From the NCBI RefSeq assembly GCF_014621695.1, contig NZ_CP061283.1, positions 61,387 to 125,386 on the forward strand: DNA of 64,000 nt, written 5' to 3'. Position 1 is the first letter of the stretch; each line of letters opens with the position of its first letter. Under the pieces are notes generated by a model. It saw only the letters and a program-made list of their open reading frames with translations. It searched no databases and had not been told where the DNA came from. Below are positions 1-8,086 of this stretch, piece after piece. The position numbers were made by a program, and so were the translations under genes. This DNA comes from Streptomyces xanthii (GTDB lineage Bacteria; Actinomycetota; Actinomycetes; Streptomycetales; Streptomycetaceae).

Positions 1-334
1 CCGGGTTCACGGGCTGACGGGTGCCGAGCTGCTTGTGCTTCGCGGCGACCGACAGCGTCAGCAGACTGCCCTCCCGGCCCGGCTGCTCCAAGAGCGCGGC
101 CTGGTCGCTGATGTCCCCGACGAAGCTGAGGGTGGCGTGCCGATCGGTCACCGAGCGCACCGGGCCGAAAGAGTGCGGCACCGCCAAGCCCCCCGCCCGG
201 TACTGCTCCAGCACCGACGAGGGCAACACGGAGGCCAACTCACTGTCAGCCGGGTCCGTGGAGAACAGGCCCCGGCGAAAGCGCCGCAGCTCCTCCTCGT
301 GCTTGCGCAGAACAGTACGAATGTCGACATGCAT
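1..334 (-). CDS. unknown protein, C-terminus outside window
   Basis: Reads on the - strand from ATG at 334 and stays open to the left edge, so only about 111 N-terminal residues are visible. The protein begins MHVDIRTVLRKHEEELRRFR and continues with a mixed charged and hydrophobic pattern and no recognisable domain. Weak upstream GGGTG. No function can be assigned; the uninterrupted frame and GC-rich third positions support real coding. Confidence 0.6.
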   Translation of the reverse strand, partial: MHVDIRTVLRKHEEELRRFRRGLFSTDPADSELASVLPSSVLEQYRAGGLAVPHSFGPVRSVTDRHATLSFVGDISDQAALLEQPGREGSLLTLSVAAKHKQLGTRQPVNP

Positions 335-391
335 GTCACCCACGCTACAAGCCGCCACTGCTCCTCTGACCTGCGCTGACCATGAGCGCTG

Positions 392-601
392 TCACATGCG
401 GGCGGGCGCGTCCTTGGGATAGACCACCGTCACGACCGACACATCGAACCGGCTCTCCGGGTCGCGGTCCGGGTCCTCGACGTACACCTCGATGTCCTCC
501 AGCGCGTCGGTGAGCGCCTGGAGGACATCGTCCGCGGGCACAGCCGGCCCGTCCTGCCGCTCCAGGATGGCCGTGATGGTGAAGGTGACGCGCTTGGGCA
601 T
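392..601 (-). CDS. small conserved-looking protein, 69 aa
   Basis: ATG at 601 with AGGAG ten bases upstream. The product starts MPKRVTFTITAILERQDG and is rich in Asp/Glu in the middle (EDIEVYVEDPDRDPE). It has alternating beta-type stretches and no cysteines or membrane segment. It lies 58 bp upstream of the edge gene on the same strand and may be cotranscribed with it. Family not recognised. Confidence 0.65.
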   Translation of the reverse strand: MPKRVTFTITAILERQDGPAVPADDVLQALTDALEDIEVYVEDPDRDPESRFDVSVVTVVYPKDAPARM

Positions 602-974
602 GACGGGGCTCCTCAACGTGCGATCGGGATGCGGCAAAGAGGGGTTGGCCAACCCGCCACAAGCAGCGTAGGAACCCTTCTGAACTGCGCCAACCGAGGC
701 CAGGGAACCTTGAGAAACCCCGTCGGGCCCTGCGGGCGCCCCGTTCATGCCCAACGGCCGCCTTCGCGCCGCCCGCGATCCCGATCTGGTGGCTCGGGGG
801 CATGATTCCGGCGGGAGCAGCCACCGATGCACACTCGGTCTCGGTTCCATAACGACCGCCCGAGCGGTGCGTGATCGAGCGTCCACGCCTGGCACGGGCC
901 ACCCTGTGCCGCGCTGGTCGCCGCCACGGCTGCCCGCTCTCGGTACGGTGGCGGCGGCAGGAACGAGGGGGGTC
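602..974. other. non-coding gap between divergent genes
   Basis: No frame here looks coding. The gap must hold the promoters of the divergent genes on either side, but no convincing -35/-10 pair or palindrome is visible by eye. Confidence 0.4.
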
Positions 975-1820
975 ATGGGCCGCAGGGCAACGAAGAAGGC
1001 GGCGCCGCCGGCGACGCGGGAACGCCGCCCGGCACGACGACTGCAAGGGGTCGATCCCCGGGTGCTCGCCGGGAAGCTGTACGAGCTGCACGCCCGCGCG
1101 GAGCGCCAAGGCGACCAGGGGTATCTGGAGCGGTGGCCCGGTGATGGCGAGACGCACGGCGTCCTGCACTTCGCCCAGGTGCACGCGGACCGCCTGGACG
1201 GCGAGGCGTACCAGCAGGCGGCGCTCCTGCGGATCACGCTGGCCGAGTGGCTGCGGCAGCAGGCCGATCCGCTCCAGCTCCGGGCGCTCGACGACGCCCG
1301 CGGCGCCGGGGTGCAGTGGGATCAGGTGGCGCTCGCCCTCCAATACACCAACGTGGACGGCGAGCCGAACCCGTCCAGCGCCTTCAACCGGCACGCGAGC
1401 CTGAAGGTGGCGGTGCTCGGCCGGCCCGAGGACCGGCGTCAGCCGCACGTGGCCCGGATCATCGAGGCTCGCGCCGTCCAGGAGGAGCTGGAGCGGCGGG
1501 ACCGCGAGCGAGCGGAGGACGCCCGGTATCCGGCGATGGATGCCGCCGCGCGGGCCCTGCTGGAGCACTTCGAGTCCGGCGAGATCCTGAGCGACCCGGA
1601 TGACGATTTCTGGTGGAGCGAGCTGGCCGACGTCGTCGACGACCGGCGGGACGCCTCCGAGCGGGCCAACCTCGTGGTGTACGTGCGCGGCGTCGTACGG
1701 GAGACCTATGCGCACGCGAAGCGGACCGGCGAGTCGCCTACGACAACCGAACGGGCCAGGCAGGTCCTGGAGGAAGCGGCCGCACTGGTGGACCCTTCTG
1801 CCAGCGAGCGCGACTGGTAG
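975..1820 (+). CDS. unknown protein, 281 aa, possible HTH
   Basis: ATG at 975 preceded by GAGGGGGG is preferred over an in-frame start at 747, whose extra 76 residues look non-coding. Basic N-terminus (MGRRATKKAA), a helical centre including WDQVALALQY, which could be a helix-turn-helix, and an acidic helical C-terminal half (DPDDDFWWSELADVVDDRR). The 496-aa frame on the opposite strand is its shadow. No family recognised. Confidence 0.7.
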   Translation: MGRRATKKAAPPATRERRPARRLQGVDPRVLAGKLYELHARAERQGDQGYLERWPGDGETHGVLHFAQVHADRLDGEAYQQAALLRITLAEWLRQQADPLQLRALDDARGAGVQWDQVALALQYTNVDGEPNPSSAFNRHASLKVAVLGRPEDRRQPHVARIIEARAVQEELERRDRERAEDARYPAMDAAARALLEHFESGEILSDPDDDFWWSELADVVDDRRDASERANLVVYVRGVVRETYAHAKRTGESPTTTERARQVLEEAAALVDPSASERDW

Positions 1821-1886
1821 GGCGCATACCCTCACGGCCGGAGGCCCGGACCAACGCGGTCCGGGCCTCCGGTTCGTGCACCGTCT

Positions 1887-2096
1887 CTACACCGAAGCCG
1901 GTTGGGGTGGTGCCGGGCAGCAGCGCGCGACGGGCTTGAAGCCCATGATCGGGGCATCCCCTGACAGGGGGCGGTGAGTGGGGCAGTCGTCGAGCATCTT
2001 GACCAGTCCGCCGCAGGCCGCCCGCGGGCAGACACACGTCGCCGGGTCGGGCTGACCGTTGATGAGGAAGAGATGCACCTCGAAGGGCTTGGTCAT
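1887..2096 (-). CDS. small Cys-rich protein, 69 aa
   Basis: Last gene of a three-gene unit; its ATG at 2096 overlaps the upstream stop by 4 bp. Contains CVCPRAACGG and later single Cys residues, suggesting a small metal site. Function unknown. Confidence 0.6.
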   Translation of the reverse strand: MTKPFEVHLFLINGQPDPATCVCPRAACGGLVKMLDDCPTHRPLSGDAPIMGFKPVARCCPAPPQPASV

Positions 2097-2245
2097 GCGT
2101 ACGTCACCAGCCAGATGAAGAAGAGGAACATGGCAGCCATGATGGCCAGGCCCGCCAGCAGAGAGCGAGCGTTCCCCTCGGCCCGACGCTGTTCATGCTC
2201 GTGCAGTCCGCGGGCCACCCCCCGCGCGATGTCGTCCTCGTTCAT
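2093..2245 (-). CDS. single-TM small membrane protein, 50 aa
   Basis: Starts MNEDDIARGVARGLHEHEQ at ATG 2245, overlapping the previous stop by 4 bp, and ends with one hydrophobic helix (LLAGLAIMAAMFLFFIWLV) at the extreme C-terminus. The charged N-terminal half probably faces the cytoplasm. Too short for confident family assignment; the overlaps on both sides support translation. Confidence 0.6.
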   Translation of the reverse strand: MNEDDIARGVARGLHEHEQRRAEGNARSLLAGLAIMAAMFLFFIWLVTYA

Positions 2246-2661
2246 ACGCCCACCTCTTCCCTCGTGTCCCCCGCCGCACTGTCCAGAGGCGCCTCGGTCT
2301 GCGCCACGGTGCGCCCGTTGTGCACGCCTCGCCGTTTCGCCGGCCACGCGAGCGCGGCCCCGTGGGTGTGCTGCCGGTATGCCACATCCCGGCTCAAGCC
2401 GGCGGCGGCGCCGATCTGCTCGTACGTCGCGGGCTCGTTGCCCGGCCGGTTGTCTCCCCGCCTGGCCGCGCCCGCAGCCTGGTGCGCGGCGCGCCCCGCA
2501 GCGTCCGCGACCTGCATGAGCAGCTGGATGCGACGCAGGGGGTCTATCGCGAGATTGGCCGCGCGGGCCAGGAGCTCGACGCGCTCGGCACCTTCGGCCC
2601 GGTCGGCCTGCTGGGCAAGCTGCTCGACCTCATCGGCGAACATGTCGACGTCGTACGCCAA
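2242..2661 (-). CDS. putative HTH protein, 139 aa
   Basis: First gene of the 2.66-1.89 kb unit. A TTG at 2661 has GGGGG five bases upstream; the first ATG, at 2643, lacks a ribosome-binding site, so TTG is preferred. The N-terminal half is an Ala-rich helix; residues 85-110 (YEQIGAAAGLSRDVAYRQH) read as a helix-turn-helix. The gene lies divergently from the VapBC-like pair across two palindromes, so it may be the repressor binding them. This role is inferred. Confidence 0.6.
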   Translation of the reverse strand: MAYDVDMFADEVEQLAQQADRAEGAERVELLARAANLAIDPLRRIQLLMQVADAAGRAAHQAAGAARRGDNRPGNEPATYEQIGAAAGLSRDVAYRQHTHGAALAWPAKRRGVHNGRTVAQTEAPLDSAAGDTREEVGV

Positions 2662-2674
2662 CGGAACCCCCTGT

Positions 2675-2731
2675 GTTGGTTGCAGCCAACGGCGAAGGCG
2701 AGCGTATCGGGCCCCGTTGGCTCTAGCCAAC
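2675..2731. promoter_or_regulatory. two palindromic operators between divergent units
   Basis: GTTGGTTGCAGCCAAC at 2675-2690 and GTTGGCTCTAGCCAAC at 2716-2731: 16-bp inverted repeats with centres 41 bp apart (about four helical turns). They sit between the HTH gene and the toxin-antitoxin pair. The spacing suggests one repressor dimer per site on the same face of the DNA. Confidence 0.7.
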
Positions 2732-2782
2732 GACTTCCCCGAATGCCTCGCGCGCCGGACGGAGATGCGGTATGACTCTGGT

Positions 2783-3055
2783 ATGACTGAATCCAGGACC
2801 CCGCCGAAGGCGAAGACCGCGATCACGCTCCCCCAGGAGGTGCTCGACCAGCTCAAGGCCCGCGAGACCGCGGGTGAGATCCCGAGCGTCTCCGGGCACA
2901 TCCAGACCCTGCTGATGCGCGAGCAGGAGGCCGCCAAGGTGGACGCCGTCCTCGCGCGCCTCTTCCCGGGCGAGCGCCCCGGCGCTGAGCACCTGGAGTG
3001 GGCGGCCAAGGCGCTCGGCGTCGGCGCCAGCACCGGAGAGAGCAGCGCCGCGTGA
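2783..3055 (+). CDS. VapB-like antitoxin, 90 aa
   Basis: Residues 13-45 (AITLPQEVLDQLKARE onward) resemble the DNA-binding N-terminus of ribbon-helix-helix antitoxins; the C-terminal half is acidic and would bind the toxin. Its TGA overlaps the GTG of the PIN-like gene (GTGA), the usual antitoxin-toxin coupling. ATG 2783 follows another ATG context at 2772 that is out of frame. Likely represses its own promoter with the toxin. Confidence 0.7.
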   Translation: MTESRTPPKAKTAITLPQEVLDQLKARETAGEIPSVSGHIQTLLMREQEAAKVDAVLARLFPGERPGAEHLEWAAKALGVGASTGESSAA

Positions 3056-3444
3056 TCGGCGGCCGCATCCTCGACACCACGGCGCTGACCGCCGCCGCAC
3101 GCGGAAGCCTCTACATGCAGGCCCTTCTGTCGATCGCCCATCAGCGAGTCATCCCGCTCCTCGTCCCGACGACCGCCCTGTCCGACGCGTACGCCGACCT
3201 CAAGACCGACGCGGCGCACGCACTGTCGACCATTGTCCAGTTCCCCCTCCTGACCGTCGCTCCGCTCGATGAGGCGGACGCGCGAGGGGCGGGCATCCTG
3301 CGCGCGAACGTCGAGGGCGAAGCCAGCACCACCGCCGGCCACGTCGCCTACCTGGCGGCCGCCCGGCAGTGGCCTGTGATCACAGGCGACCCCGAGCGGC
3401 TCCGCGCCCTGTACCCGGACATCGAGACCGAGGCGTTGCCGTGA
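3052..3444 (+). CDS. PIN-domain toxin, VapC-like, 130 aa
   Basis: GTG at 3052. Shows the layout of PIN-fold RNases: an N-terminal Asp (RILDTTALT) and a late ITGDPERLRALYPDIETE stretch holding acidic residues after the hydrophobic strand WPVITGD. The length suits VapC. Predicted Mg-dependent RNase neutralised by the upstream antitoxin; probably a plasmid-stability module. The central acidic residue is less clear than in textbook VapC. Confidence 0.7.
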   Translation: MIGGRILDTTALTAAARGSLYMQALLSIAHQRVIPLLVPTTALSDAYADLKTDAAHALSTIVQFPLLTVAPLDEADARGAGILRANVEGEASTTAGHVAYLAAARQWPVITGDPERLRALYPDIETEALP

Positions 3445-3582
3445 GGAACTCGGGAGACACCCCGGCGGAGTACCCGGTCAAGTTGACCCGTCCACTCCGT
3501 CGAGGGATGCCCGGCCGCTCGACCGGGGCGACGACGCCCCCACCACCCGAATCAGCGGAGCGGCGCCTGCACCCGACCCGCG

Positions 3583-3637
3583 TACGCTCCGCCCGGGGAA
3601 GGGGCGGCACCCCTCTCCCGGCCATCTCGAAACCTGC
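3583..3637 (+). promoter_or_regulatory. hairpin + CUCGAAACC leader, + strand copy
   Basis: A possible -10 TACGCT (3583-3588) precedes the hairpin GGGGCGGCACCCC (3601-3613) and CTCGAAACCTGC (3626-3637), ahead of the ATG at 3659. The box pairs with 12 consecutive bases of the sRNA at 57358-57500 (GCGGGUUUCGAG), with one G-U. It is the only copy seen outside 35-64 kb and the only one on the + strand. Confidence 0.6.
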
Positions 3638-3658
3638 AACGAAGGGCCTTCCGGCTTC

Positions 3659-4567
3659 ATGACCACCTACGACTCCGCCCGCGCCATGGCCACGCCACGC
3701 GTGACCGTCGACCCAAGCCTGCCCGAAGAGGCGAAGACGTTCCTGCGTCGCCTCGACCCGGCTCTCCTGCGCTCCGCGTCCACTCCCGCCCCCGACATTG
3801 CGGCGCCGGGGCTCCTGCGATCGGCCTTCCGTCCGCTCAGGAAGCTCGCAGGGCTGATGCTGGGGACGGTGGCGCTCTGCCCCATCTTCGCGACGCTCTA
3901 CAGCGAAGTCGCTTCCCTGTCGTACTGGGTCGCGCTGCGGTCGCTGCTGTGGGGCTGTGCACTCTTCGCGGTGCTGGGGTTCTGGGTCGTGATCGCGCTG
4001 ACCAACGAGCGCATGGGGGGTCGCCACCGTTCAGCCCAGCTCCTGAAGGAGTCCCACGGCCGCTATCTCGGCCCGGCCGAGTTCATGCCCGACGCGGCCA
4101 TGGTTCTCGTGCGAGTCCAGGCCGCGACCGACTCGGTCCTGGGCTCCGAGCTCCAGGAGCAGGGGCTCCTCGACCGCGATCTGAACCTCACCGGCCTGCC
4201 CGCCTTCGAGTGGGAGATCGCGCAGGCACTCGCCGCGTACAGCCGGGAGGTGATGAGTCTTCCGGCCTGGCCGGCGGGGGAGAAGGCCGCGCGGGTCCTG
4301 GACGCTGGCCGGGCGGGTCTGGGCCGTCGACTCGAAGGCATCACCGACCGGGTGGCCCTCCTTGAGCAGTACGCGATGCTGGTAACGATGGCGGGGATCT
4401 CGTACCGCGAGCGTGAGCAGCTGCGAGGTCTCGGCAACCGAGACGGCGCCGCGGAGGAGGTCCTGGCCATGATGGCTCGTGACTCGGAGGCGAGCGTCAT
4501 CAGCGATTTGGACCAGGCTCTTGCCGCCGCTCGGGAGGCGGGCGCTGCCCTATTCCCCAAGCAGTAG
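3659..4567 (+). CDS. membrane protein with two TM helices, 302 aa
   Basis: Two adjacent hydrophobic helices at about residues 62-85 (LAGLMLGTVALCPIFATLY) and 93-115 (LLWGCALFAVLGFWVVIAL), followed by a ~185-residue soluble helical domain probably in the cytoplasm. A second possible ATG lies at 3686. Family unknown. Its leader carries the sRNA-complementary box, which ties this otherwise isolated gene to the 35-64 kb regulon. Confidence 0.75.
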   Translation: MTTYDSARAMATPRVTVDPSLPEEAKTFLRRLDPALLRSASTPAPDIAAPGLLRSAFRPLRKLAGLMLGTVALCPIFATLYSEVASLSYWVALRSLLWGCALFAVLGFWVVIALTNERMGGRHRSAQLLKESHGRYLGPAEFMPDAAMVLVRVQAATDSVLGSELQEQGLLDRDLNLTGLPAFEWEIAQALAAYSREVMSLPAWPAGEKAARVLDAGRAGLGRRLEGITDRVALLEQYAMLVTMAGISYREREQLRGLGNRDGAAEEVLAMMARDSEASVISDLDQALAAAREAGAALFPKQ

Positions 4568-4573
4568 CGTCCT

Positions 4574-4618
4574 GCCATGACGAAGGCCCCCGCCGGCGGC
4601 GGGGGCCTTCGTCATGGC
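4574..4618. terminator. bidirectional hairpin terminator
   Basis: A 21-bp perfect inverted repeat (GCCATGACGAAGGCCCCCGCC and its complement) with a GGC loop, between convergent genes ending at 4567 and 4626. No T-run, as is common for Streptomyces terminators. Confidence 0.85.
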
Positions 4619-4625
4619 GGCGCGG

Positions 4626-5534
4626 TCAGGCGACGGCGGTGCGTTCCTCGTCCTGCTGCCCGTCACTCTCCAGTTCCGGGCGCGAGGCGGGGACGACCTT
4701 CTTCGGATACACCTTGTCGATCGTCTCGATGTACTCGGTCAGACGGGTGCGGGCTTCCTCCGCCTGGCGCCGGATCGCGTCGGCGTCCTTGCGCTCCATC
4801 GCGGCGATGTGCCGCTCCTTGACGCTGCCGATCGCCGTGGTGACGCGGGTCAGGGTCTTCTGGGTCCGCAGGACCGCAGGGGGAGCGGTGAGCGCGGCCG
4901 CCGCGTCGTCGCTCTCGTCCGTGATCAGCTTGATGGGGTACTTGAGCTCTGCGGCCGCCCGCTCGAACTGGGCGGCTGTGGGGCGTCGACGGCTCTCCGC
5001 CGCCGCCAGCTCCCATGCCTTGGGGATGACCGCGAGGGCGGCGTCCTCGCCGTGCTGGTCGATGACCGCGGCGATGACGACGGCGTGGGAGGGCCTGCTG
5101 ATGCGGTGCACTTTTTTACACCGGATATTCAGCGCCACCACCTTGGCCAGGGCCGCGGCCTCCCTGACGAGCCGGTGGACGTACTTCGTACTGATCTCCA
5201 GCACCTCGGCGCCCCACTGCTCGAAGCTCGTGTAACTGGAGTGCTGCCACAGATCGTGCTCCTTGGCGTAGGCCAGGAGCAGGCCCTTGTTGACCGCGCC
5301 GACAGCCAGGACGTCGGCGACGGCCTCCTCTCCGCTCTCCTTGGCGTCGCGGAGCAGAGCCGTCACCTGCTCCAGCTGCTCCTGCGGCGTCCCCTTGATG
5401 ACACGGGCAGGGTCGATGACGTTGGTGCCGGTGAAACGGTCGGCCTCCAGGCCGGGCACCTTCTTCACGGGCTGGGCGCCCTTCCGAAGCCGGCCCGCGG
5501 CCATGCTCGGTCGGGCCGGTGCCTGGGCGCTCAT
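4626..5534 (-). CDS. ParA partner, ParB-like role, 302 aa
   Basis: Overlaps the upstream parA by 4 bp (ATGA), so the two are cotranslated. Residues 95-130 (SFEQWGAEVLEISTKYVHRL) look like a helix-turn-helix, followed by a long helical region ending in an acidic tail. It lacks the classical ParB N-terminal nuclease-like motif. By position and predicted DNA binding it is likely the centromere-binding partner, possibly binding a site near 6.2-6.5 kb; this is inference. Confidence 0.6.
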   Translation of the reverse strand: MSAQAPARPSMAAGRLRKGAQPVKKVPGLEADRFTGTNVIDPARVIKGTPQEQLEQVTALLRDAKESGEEAVADVLAVGAVNKGLLLAYAKEHDLWQHSSYTSFEQWGAEVLEISTKYVHRLVREAAALAKVVALNIRCKKVHRISRPSHAVVIAAVIDQHGEDAALAVIPKAWELAAAESRRRPTAAQFERAAAELKYPIKLITDESDDAAAALTAPPAVLRTQKTLTRVTTAIGSVKERHIAAMERKDADAIRRQAEEARTRLTEYIETIDKVYPKKVVPASRPELESDGQQDEERTAVA

Positions 5535-6229
5535 CGAGTGACCTCCACAAGAAGCTCCTTGGCGAGTTGGTGCATGTCAGAGTCCGCTTTCAGCCGGGGG
5601 ACCGTGCCGAAGCTCTGGGCGTAACCCGTCTTGGACTCGGACGCGGGAATCTCGGACTTGAGGACGTGCAGCCCTTCCTCTTCCAGCTCCTTGCGGACTC
5701 CATCAGCCGCTCCCGCACTGGGGTTGAAGCGCGTGAGCAGGCAGACGACGTGAGGCCGGTGGCCGGACATGGTCTCGACCTCGTCCATCGCGCCCAGGAT
5801 CGACGCGCCGCGGAACTTCTCCATGCCGCTCGGATAGAGGGCCAGCACGAGGAGATCCGAGGCCCGGATCGCGGCGAGGTGGGAGTTCTGCTTGCCGCGG
5901 TCCCACGCTTTGGTGTCGATCAGGGAGAGGCCGCGCCGCGGCCGGAGCCGGTCCACTTCAGCCTTCAGGGAGGGTGCGGCCGGGGCGCGGTACACGGGGG
6001 CACCGAGGCCCTCGCTGTGCACGGGAAGCATCTCGGCCCACGCGAGCAGGGAACCGGGCTCCTCCTGGCCGTCGCTGTCGTCGGCATCGTGCGCGACAGC
6101 GGGGATGCCCATCTTCTTCCAGTTCCGCAGGAGGTGAGCGAGAGTGGTGGACTTCGCGCTCCCTCCCTTGCCGACGAACGAGATCGTCCGTCCCTCCTCT
6201 GGGAGGGGGTTCTTCCAAGTCCAGTCCAT
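5531..6229 (-). CDS. parA: ParA-family partition ATPase, 232 aa
   Basis: Deviant Walker A FVGKGGSAKSTT at residues 18-29 with the signature lysine, then a Walker A'-like VAHDADDSDGQ and Walker B-like LSLIDTKAW. This is the ParA/MinD class that segregates plasmid copies on the nucleoid. ATG 6229 has no clear ribosome-binding site, but TACCCT ends ten bases upstream, so a leaderless mRNA is likely. A 318-aa version starting further upstream adds only Pro/Arg-rich non-coding-looking sequence. Confidence 0.85.
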   Translation of the reverse strand: MDWTWKNPLPEEGRTISFVGKGGSAKSTTLAHLLRNWKKMGIPAVAHDADDSDGQEEPGSLLAWAEMLPVHSEGLGAPVYRAPAAPSLKAEVDRLRPRRGLSLIDTKAWDRGKQNSHLAAIRASDLLVLALYPSGMEKFRGASILGAMDEVETMSGHRPHVVCLLTRFNPSAGAADGVRKELEEEGLHVLKSEIPASESKTGYAQSFGTVPRLKADSDMHQLAKELLVEVTR

Positions 6230-6432
6230 GGGCCGGAGGGTACCGACAATCGGGCATTCGGGAGGGTACGGACGCCGGTTTTTAGTACGACCACCCGTCA
6301 AGACGACATCTGTTCCGCACTCGGACCAACGATCTCGGGGAGGCCGACGAGCAGGTATAGGAAAAGGGGCCGCCGGGGCGCCCGGTGCTGGAGGAGGATG
6401 CTGCGGTATCCGGGGCTGACGGTGCAGCGTCC

Positions 6433-6478
6433 TAGGGTTGGGACGCCCGAGCCTCAGAAACCGATGAACGGAGAGTCC
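6433..6478 (+). promoter_or_regulatory. promoter for the SpdB-like gene
   Basis: TAGGGT at 6433-6438 is a typical actinobacterial -10 and lies in a short inverted repeat (GCGTCC...GGGACGC) that could be an operator. No strong -35 is visible. A transcript from about 6445 would carry the small ORF at 6479 and the membrane protein gene. Confidence 0.45.
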
Positions 6479-6559
6479 ATGCGTCACCAGGCGGCGGCCG
6501 TCAGCCGCAGGCCCAACCGGCCCGGAGGCGTCCTGTCGTGGGGGAGGGGACCGCGCTGA
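6479..6559 (+). CDS. possible 26-aa leader peptide
   Basis: ATG at 6479 preceded by GGAGAG. The frame ends in a TGA that shares bases with the next gene's ATG (TGATG at 6557-6561), so its translation would feed ribosomes into the membrane-protein gene. Very Arg-rich product, no known family. Could be chance; the ribosome-binding site plus coupling is the only support. Confidence 0.35.
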   Translation: MRHQAAAVSRRPNRPGGVLSWGRGPR

Positions 6560-8007
6560 TGGATGTCGAGAAGTTCATCCTTCCCGGCGGCATCGTGCTC
6601 GCCGCGCTCTGTGTCCTCGGCACCGTGGGGATCGTGCTGCGCTCGCGTCGCAGCCGGGAGCGGGACAAGATGTCCCCCGAGGAGCGCGAACGGCTCGCCG
6701 AGGAGCGGCGCAAAACCTGGCGCCGCCGCATGGCCGTCATCAGCCTGTCGGTCTCCTTCGTCCTCATCTTCTGCATCGCCGGGATCGCGGCCTGGCTCTC
6801 CTTCGGCGCACAGAAGGCGTACGCCTTCGACCGCAACGGAGGTTCCTGGTCCGCGGCGACCGGCTTCGCCCTCCTTCTGGACGCGGGTGCGCTCGGCCTG
6901 TCGCTGCTGCGGCTGTTCGAGGCGCTGACAGCCCGGTCCAGCCAGCTGACCCGCTTCTACCTGGTGGCGTTCGTCGTGGCCTCCGCGACGATGAACCTGC
7001 TTCACGCCCCGTCGACCTCGCTCGGCGGCCGGCTCGTCGCGGTCATCCCGCCGCTGGTGTACGCGGCGTTTCTGGAGACCCTGCTCAAGAAGGTCGAGCA
7101 GCTGGTTCTCGGCAAGTACCCGAAGCGGAAGGTCAAGAAGAACGTCGAGCGCGGCTACAGCTTGCTCTTGTGGGTGCCGTTCGTCGGCTACCCCTGGCAG
7201 ATGTGGAAGAAGTGGCGCGAGGACCTGCACAGCACCTTGCAGTACGTCCGCGCCCCGGGCTCCAGGACGCCCGTCCCCGAGATGGAGCCCTCCACGGCCG
7301 CGCCGCAGCTGGTGGAGTCGTCTCAGGTGCGGGAGGGTACTTCCCCGGTCCAGCGACAGTCAGCGTCCGCCGCGCCGGCGCCCGTGCCGCAGGCTGCGAC
7401 GGCGCCGCGTCCCGTTCCTGCCCAGCAGCCGCCGACGGCGACCGTCCCCGCCCCGGCCGCCGCGACCGGACCGATAGGTACCGCGGCCGCCGCGCAGCCG
7501 ACGCCGCCGCCCGGTCCGACTCCGCAGGCCGCCGCCCAGCCGGTGCCGGTGCCGTCGTCCCCGGCACCCTCGAAGAAGGACCAGCTCCGCGACGCCCTGG
7601 TGGAGCAGATCCGGGCCGGTGACCTCCGTGTCCTGGACGACAGCCCGCAGGTCAGCAATGGGGCCGCCTACCGGGCGAACATGGAGCTGGGGAAGGCGGC
7701 CGGGAAGGGCCTCAAGAACGGAAAGCAGGAGGGCATCCTGGCTGAGGGAGCGGTCCGTACGGCGGTGAAGCAACTCCTCCCGGAGCTGCGGCAGATCGCG
7801 GAGGAGGAGCGGGCCCGGCGCGCTGCGGCTGCCGCGTCCCAGAGGGCTCCTGAACCCGCGCCGGACCATCAGGGGCCTGCGGACGGCGGGGCGAACAGCG
7901 CGGACGAGTCCCGGGAGCGCCAGGCGTCAGCGGCACCCGGCATCGGGCACCAGCGCGGAGAGGAAGCCGACACGAGCAGCGAGGAGAGGGAGGCTGCGCT
8001 CGCGTAG
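6559..8007 (+). CDS. DUF2637/SpdB-like membrane protein, 482 aa
   Basis: Four hydrophobic segments (residues about 5-30, 57-80, 98-120 and 134-170); the LLLDAGALGLSLLRLFEAL and LVAVIPPLVYAAFLETLL stretches resemble DUF2637 proteins, which include SpdB spread proteins of Streptomyces plasmids. A long Pro/Ala linker (residues ~235-335) leads to a charged cytoplasmic tail. ATG 6559 is chosen over GTG 6538 because GGGGAGGGG lies in front of it. In Streptomyces such proteins help plasmids spread between hyphal compartments. Confidence 0.7.
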   Translation: MDVEKFILPGGIVLAALCVLGTVGIVLRSRRSRERDKMSPEERERLAEERRKTWRRRMAVISLSVSFVLIFCIAGIAAWLSFGAQKAYAFDRNGGSWSAATGFALLLDAGALGLSLLRLFEALTARSSQLTRFYLVAFVVASATMNLLHAPSTSLGGRLVAVIPPLVYAAFLETLLKKVEQLVLGKYPKRKVKKNVERGYSLLLWVPFVGYPWQMWKKWREDLHSTLQYVRAPGSRTPVPEMEPSTAAPQLVESSQVREGTSPVQRQSASAAPAPVPQAATAPRPVPAQQPPTATVPAPAAATGPIGTAAAAQPTPPPGPTPQAAAQPVPVPSSPAPSKKDQLRDALVEQIRAGDLRVLDDSPQVSNGAAYRANMELGKAAGKGLKNGKQEGILAEGAVRTAVKQLLPELRQIAEEERARRAAAAASQRAPEPAPDHQGPADGGANSADESRERQASAAPGIGHQRGEEADTSSEEREAALA

Positions 8008-8030
8008 ACAGAACGGCTCGGCGAGATAGG

Positions 8031-8064
8031 GAAGGGCCCGACGGTGACGACCGTCGGGCCCTTC
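8031..8064. terminator. bidirectional hairpin terminator
   Basis: Fourteen-bp stem GAAGGGCCCGACGG / CCGTCGGGCCCTTC around a short loop, between convergent genes ending at 8007 and 8087. Confidence 0.85.
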
Positions 8065-8086
8065 CGTGTGCGGCGATCCGCCAGTC

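Noticed and set aside
714..728. CTTGAGAAACCCC as a further leader box
   Set aside because: It has insertions relative to CTCGAAACCC, no UGGCA hairpin and no gene start placed correctly.
345..1835. 496-aa frame on the - strand
   Set aside because: Shadow of the 975-1820 gene, whose codon use and ribosome-binding site are better; the real - strand gene inside it is only 392-601.
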